From contig NW_006494916.1 in the NCBI RefSeq assembly GCF_000471905.2, positions 2,590,748-2,654,747 of the forward strand: 64,000 nt of DNA, given 5' to 3'. The notes under the pieces are model-generated. The model was not told the origin of the DNA and ran no database searches. It saw only the letters and a program-made list of their open reading frames with translations. Made by a program: the position numbers and the translations under genes. Source of the stretch: Amborella trichopoda. Lineage: Eukaryota; Streptophyta; Magnoliopsida; Amborellales; Amborellaceae. This document shows, one piece after another, positions 59,262 to 64,000 of the stretch; the first letter of the stretch is position 1; every line of letters starts with the position of its first letter.

Positions 59262-59500
59262 TCATCTATAAGCCTTTTCCCAACTAATTTGGGTCGGCTA
59301 CACTAATCCTGGTATGTCATTCTGCCCTCTTATGGGTTATACCTCAGTGAAGCTAGAAATCCCCAGAACTTTTCTCACTACTTCCAACCATATCCTTCTG
59401 GGCCTACCCTTTGCCCTTTCTGAACCTTCCACTTAACCTAACTCGTACCTCTTAACAGGTGATATACTGGGTCTGCGCCACACATGGCCAGACCACCTAA
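59262..59500 (-). mobile_element. RTE-type LINE 3' fragment
   Basis: On the - strand it translates, with breaks, to RLRWSGHVWRRPSISPVKRY and then PKLVGKRL after a W-rich block, the C-terminal signature of plant RTE LINEs (RLRWFGHV..RRP..PVRR). The nucleotide words CCCAACTAATTTGGGTCGGC at 59299-59318 are the family's 3' tail. Truncated and degenerate. Confidence 0.7.
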
Positions 59501-60210
59501 GTCTCCTTTTAAGAATTCTTCAAATCAGGGTTTTAAAAACAGGAATCAGTACTTGACTTGTGCCCTTGAAAAACCAATTTGGATTCCAGATTCCCATCTT
59601 TCTTGGGCAAGTTGGCCCAACCTAGCTAAAAATAATAGAATTAAAATTTTAGAAAAACCTAAAAAAGTGTTTTGTGTATGTTTCGTAAAAAAGGTTAAAA
59701 AAAAAATTGTATGTTTCTTAAAAAATGTTAAAAAAATAAATCTAAATCACTAGTTTGTCAATCACTCATCTTTTGTGAATCAACAACTAGTCTTTTCACC
59801 CTTTTTTGTAAAAAAGATAAAATACATAGAAAAAATATAAAATAGATTGATTCAAACCAATGGTTGTTTTTCAACAAAAAATTGATATGATTCACAAAAA
59901 TATTTAATTGAAATGGTATTTTCTTCAATTGTAAAATGAGATTTGAATCGAATGGGATTTTTCTCTCTATCCCTAAAATGATTCATTAAACAAAAAATCC
60001 CTTTTGATTCAAAGAACAGGTGATTTAAAAATACTGGTTATCCATAAATCAATCATTTTTAATCCACAAGTTTTTTGAATGAAATTATTTTTGAATCAGT
60101 GCTAAAAAACCAATGAATCAATAAATGGACAAAAAAAATTCTTGTTTTCAAATCTCAAGTTTTTGAAAAACAATCAGTGGCTTCTTGACTGATTAAAAAA
60201 TTCATGCAAA

Positions 60211-60641
60211 TAGGGTGGCAATGGATCAGGACCCGACTAGGGTCTTGATATGGATCCCAAAATTGGACCTGGCAGATCGGGTTCGGGTTCGGGTCCAAAT
60301 CCTGGTCCCAAACACTATTCAGGTTTGATTCCGGGCCTGGTTCTGAGTCTGGGTCTGGGTCTGGGTCTGGGTCTGGGTCTGGGTACGGGTTCGGGTCCGG
60401 GTCCAGGTCGGGGTCCGAGTCCATGTAGACTTGACCCAAACCTGACCTAGATAGTGTTAATATTTAAATAATATTTAATATAACTATATATTTTTAGTTA
60501 TAATATTTAAATAATACATGTATATATATATATATATATTTTTTTTTGGGTCGGTTCTGGGTCTGGGTTTGATAACTTCGGGTCTGGGTCTGGGTCCCAT
60601 AAATGTTTTTTGGGTCCCGGACTGACCGGTTGCCACCCCTA
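60211..60641. mobile_element. 431-bp non-autonomous hAT-type MITE with internal minisatellite
   Basis: The ends are TAGGGTGGCAA (60211) and its inverted partner TTGCCACCCCTA (ending 60641). The flanks CATGCAAA (60203-60210) and CATGTAAA (60642-60649) form an 8-bp target duplication with one mismatch. The TAGGGGTGGCAA-type end and 8-bp duplication are hallmarks of hAT elements. The interior is non-coding and rich in GGGTCT repeats. Confidence 0.85.
60280..60420. repeat. GGGTCT/GGGTCC hexamer minisatellite
   Basis: About twenty hexamer-like units (GGGTCTGGGTCTGGGTCT, GGGTTCGGGTCC) inside the hAT MITE; a second short block lies at 60545-60600. Confidence 0.95.
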
Positions 60642-61847
60642 CATGTAAATCCAAATTTTGAGTCGAATCGATTTCTTGAATCATCAAAAGCCGGTATGCT
60701 TTAAAAAATCAGGGGTTTGGGATTAAAAAAAAAACATGTAAATCAAAGTTTTGAATTAACTCAAAAGAAGCCCCCCTACTCTGATCTTTTGATTTCGTTG
60801 CATAGGGTTTAGATCTTAAAAACATGAGATAGATATTATAAATAAGTTAAAAGCTTCATATGGTGCGTTTTTTGGAGAAAATCAATAAAAAATGGCGGAG
60901 AATTGATCAAAATGGAGGTTGGGTGAAAAGAGAGGGTTAAAAAGAGTGCATAATAGATTTGGGAAAGTTTTTTATTTTTGAAAATATGATAATTCCAGAT
61001 TTTTAGCTTAAAATGATCCAGTTCACTACAGCAAACTGGGGGATTACGGTAAAATCAGGGCAGTTGCCAATTCCATTGCAGAACCAGATTCCTTCCTTTG
61101 CCACCCCGTTGCCCCAAAATGATTCCAAGCATACTAGGGCAATTCTGGGTTTGCTCAGCAATTTTTCAGAATGAACTACAAGTATGGAGCTTGAGAAGAA
61201 AATAAGTGTTAATTTGAATCCAAGTAACCCTATGTTTTATTTGTATTTTCACAAGAAATGTATGTGGTTCTGGTATTATAAGGACGAATTAACCATGAAA
61301 CTTGTGCTCTTTGAATGTTTTCTTTGGTATCATGATTCATGAATCAAATTGTGCCGATCTTAATGAACAAAATTTCTCTCAGAGAGAGAGAGAAAGATTG
61401 TGAGAGAGAGAGAGTAATACACGCATTTCAACTAGGCATCAACTATGCTATCTGAGGGGGTGTGTATTTCAAGGTTTGCCATTGTATGAGCCACTTTTCA
61501 AGTTTATGTGCAATCTGCTTTCCTAAATTTGGTATATTTTGGAATGGTATACACCATTTTGGTGTTGCCTATCGATAGTTTATTAAACGCAGGACTTGCT
61601 GGAGTCAACTTTTCTTGGGCACAGCTCAAGTCCTATTTTGTAGTCTCACTTGCCATTGGTAAACAGGCTTTTCATCAAAGGGCACATTGTATTTTCGTAA
61701 GACATTGGCTCCCATGTGTTACTTGAGTGTTTATCACAAAGGACAAAGAATCTAACTATTCTAAATAATATTAAAATTGCAGTCAGGTAAAACTTGCGAG
61801 TTGTGTGACCAGGTGAAATCCTATGCTAAAGTCCATGTTTCTAATAT

Positions 61848-62180
61848 GATTAAATTAGTGTAATCTTGGGAGGTATATTTCCTCTATTGGAAATAAAAAG
61901 AATAAACTTTATTGTATTTGATGAACAGAACTGACATTTATCTTTTGTTTAGTCCTTATATGTCTCCTTATATGTCTCTAAATAAGGGCAATATTGTCTA
62001 TAAGTTGTAATTAGGGTTATTACTTTATGTTATAAGTTCTAAGCCACTCACTCTCCTCTCCATTTCTCTCCATCTCTTTCTCCCTTCTTCTTCTTCTTCA
62101 TCATCATCATCATCATTTTTATTTATTTCTTCTCTCTCTCTAGATCCTACCAAATTGTTTTCTTCTCTACTTTTATTTCA
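61848..62180 (+). repeat. 5' LTR of a Ty1/copia element (start approximate)
   Basis: Ends with CA just before a primer-binding site TTGGTGTCAGAGCC (62183-62196), which matches the tRNA-Met type used by copia elements. The start is placed at a TG near 61848 and could be 61859. The 3' half is pyrimidine-rich with a (TCA)n run. Confidence 0.55.
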
Positions 62181-62182
62181 AC

Positions 62183-64000
62183 TTGGTGTCAGAGCCAAAC
62201 GATCAGTAAGGATGGTACTGTGGCACAGTATTGTAGCACATCACTGTAGCATGGTATTGTAGTAAGGGTCGATCTTCAAAAAGGTATGTAGGAATTGTGT
62301 TAAGGGCTGACGTCACCTTTGGGTTAGATGACATCATCTTGCCCTAAAACCGTAACCTTTTTTTTCCAACAGTATCTGTACCGATGAAGATGAGTTTTTT
62401 TTTATGACTTTGAATGTCGATTAAGTATTTATTCGTAAATCTAGTTGTTGGATGGATTAGCGCTTGTATGCCCCAATCAAAGAAGTACTATTAGTGCTCT
62501 TTTTTTATGTTTTTCTAGGGAAAAGGGTGTCTAATCAGATCTGAAGGTGTAACCAAACCTGTAAAATTTGGTATTTGAAAAGATCAAAGGGTGTAACTTG
62601 ATCTCAATTGTTGATTAAGATTTGAGGGTGTAATCGGATCTTAACTAGAATGGAGAATATCTCTACAGGCATCGAATATGGAGTTATCTGGTCCCCAAAT
62701 CACCATGGTCAAGTTTGATGGAACCAACTATTTAGAATAAGCCTGATCGGTTAAACTATTTATGGGTGGAAAGAAAAATTGGGATACATTGACAGCCTTG
62801 TGGAAAAACCTGACCTGAAGGATGCCAAATATGAAGACTGGGAGGCTGAGATTGGATACTATTTTCTATGCAAACTAATATGAGTTGATCCTTTATGAAC
62901 TGCAATACCTCTAAGGAATTATGGGAGGCAGTCTCTAAGTCCTATTCCCAAAAGAAAAATATTGCAAGAGTTTATGAATTGGAGCAACAAACCCGTGGTT
63001 TTAAACAGGGTGACTTGCCACTAGGAAACTATGTGGTCTTTGGGATGAATTAAACTAGCATCAGCCCACAAAATGTTCTTGTGCAAAGGAACAAAGAGGG
63101 AGACTGGAACAAAGGGAGATATTTTATCTTTTGAGGGGAGTCAATAAGAGTATGAAACAATTAGGGCAAATGTTCTCAATGTTGTAACTTTTCGATCACT
63201 TGGTATTGTTTTCTCCCTTCTTTAGCGTGAAGAAACTCGACGCACGATAATGTCAGTGGCTCTGGGTGAAACTGAAACATCCCCCCTGTACATAAGTTTT
63301 AGTGTTAATCGAGGTGGAGACCGTTTTGGGAGCCGTGATGGAGGCTGAGGTGGTGGGTGGCCTTGGAAACCCTACATTTGATGAGAAAGACAAATTAAAG
63401 TGCACCCACTGTGAGAAGACTCAACACACAAAGGAAACATGTTGGGATCTGGTTGGACACACAAGGAGAAACTTTCTAAGGGAAAATTCAGCAACAATCA
63501 GTGAAAGTACTGCCCCAGTTACTCAAGGGCAACGAGATACCATCTCGTTTGAACCTCTAGGAGAGTTGGTGACTATTCCTAAGAGAGAGCTCCTGGATCG
63601 CAAGCAGCAGGTTTCCATTCTAGACCCTTCTTCCTCTAAGTCTCATATTGCACAATCAAGTGTACCTGCATTAGTGCATCATATCTCTCTATAAATAGCT
63701 CTGAAACCCCTTGGATTGTTGATTCTGGCGCAACTAAACATATGACTAGTATGGCTGATTTTTTCTCCTCTTATACCCCTTATTCTAGTCATGAATTGGT
63801 TAAAATAGCAGATGGTTCTTTCATTCCAATCAAGGGAATGGAAACCATGCATGTTACTCCTGTTAACTTATCATCCACCTTACATGTTCCCAATCTTGCT
63901 AGCAACATCCTGTCAGTTAGTAATCCCATAAAGACCATAAACTGCAGTATAACATTTTTCCCTTCTTATGTATATTTCAGGACTTGATGACGGGGATGAC
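62183..64000 (+). mobile_element. Ty1/copia internal region (gag, protease), continues past window
   Basis: Fossil LTR element on the + strand. Gag begins at ATG 62650. A CxxCx4Hx4C zinc knuckle (CTHCEKTQHTKETC) lies near 63400, and a protease with PWIVDSGATKHMT near 63705, followed by LHVPNLASNILSV. The remaining pol and 3' LTR lie beyond the window. Gag is broken in places; the protease end looks fresher than the other LTR elements here. Confidence 0.88.

Larger units (their letters stand above)
59022..64000 (+). other. intron 9 of the RCC1 gene, open at the window end
   Basis: Begins at the exon 9 donor GTAAGT. The expected last exon(s) of the RCC1 protein were not found. It contains an RTE tail, a hAT-type MITE and a copia element. 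Also a short GA microsatellite near 61380-61415. Confidence 0.7.

Noticed and set aside
1-64000. CRISPR arrays, operons or bacterial signals
   Set aside because: No spaced direct repeats of that type; spliced genes and plant transposons show a plant nuclear origin.

Overview
This is plant nuclear DNA, almost certainly from a flowering plant. It holds one split host gene of the RCC1 beta-propeller family, buried in old transposable elements. The elements are typical plant families: L1-type LINEs with an RNase H domain, RTE-type LINE tails, Ty1/copia and Ty3/gypsy LTR elements, hAT relics, hairpin MITE-like repeats and a plant-mobile-domain cargo gene. There are two assembly gaps (797 N at 11289-12085 and 20 N at 36937-36956). 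The bases around the second gap look like 454 flow-order noise, so the assembly probably used 454 reads. A long-intron, 454-era genome with old degraded elements would fit Amborella trichopoda, but this is only a tentative guess.

Layout. 1-5958: a broken L1-type LINE on the + strand, cut by the window start. 5959-15400: intergenic DNA with hairpin repeats (8160-8600, 11025-11215), a 5'-truncated LINE tail on the - strand (10240-10990), the first gap, and a 262-bp tandem duplication (14683-15203). 15400-15820: promoter and leader of the host gene. 15820-59021: nine coding exons of an RCC1-repeat protein resembling Arabidopsis TCF1 (At3g55580 type). The introns are very uneven. Six are 110-3300 bp, intron 6 is 5.4 kb, intron 7 is about 32.5 kb, and the last intron runs off the window with the 3' exon(s) not seen.

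Intron 6 holds a hAT transposase relic and a 627-bp palindrome built on two inverted RTE-LINE tails. Intron 7 holds a 7.3-kb L1-type LINE with a likely target-site duplication, a Ty1/copia relic, and a Ty3/gypsy relic interrupted by an 8.7-kb near-perfect inverted-repeat element. It also holds a decayed 18S-ITS1 rDNA fragment. The last intron (or downstream DNA) holds an RTE tail, a small hAT-type MITE with a GGGTCT minisatellite inside, and the 5' part of another Ty1/copia element.

The most unusual object is the 8.7-kb palindrome at 40238-48930. It has TG...CA ends and a 5-bp target duplication. LTR-like 2.2-2.3 kb ends face outward, and two copies of a plant mobile domain gene point at each other across a short loop. 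It looks like a snap-back (hairpin-derived) LTR retrotransposon product of the Tat kind. All calls were made by reading the sequence; no database search was run.
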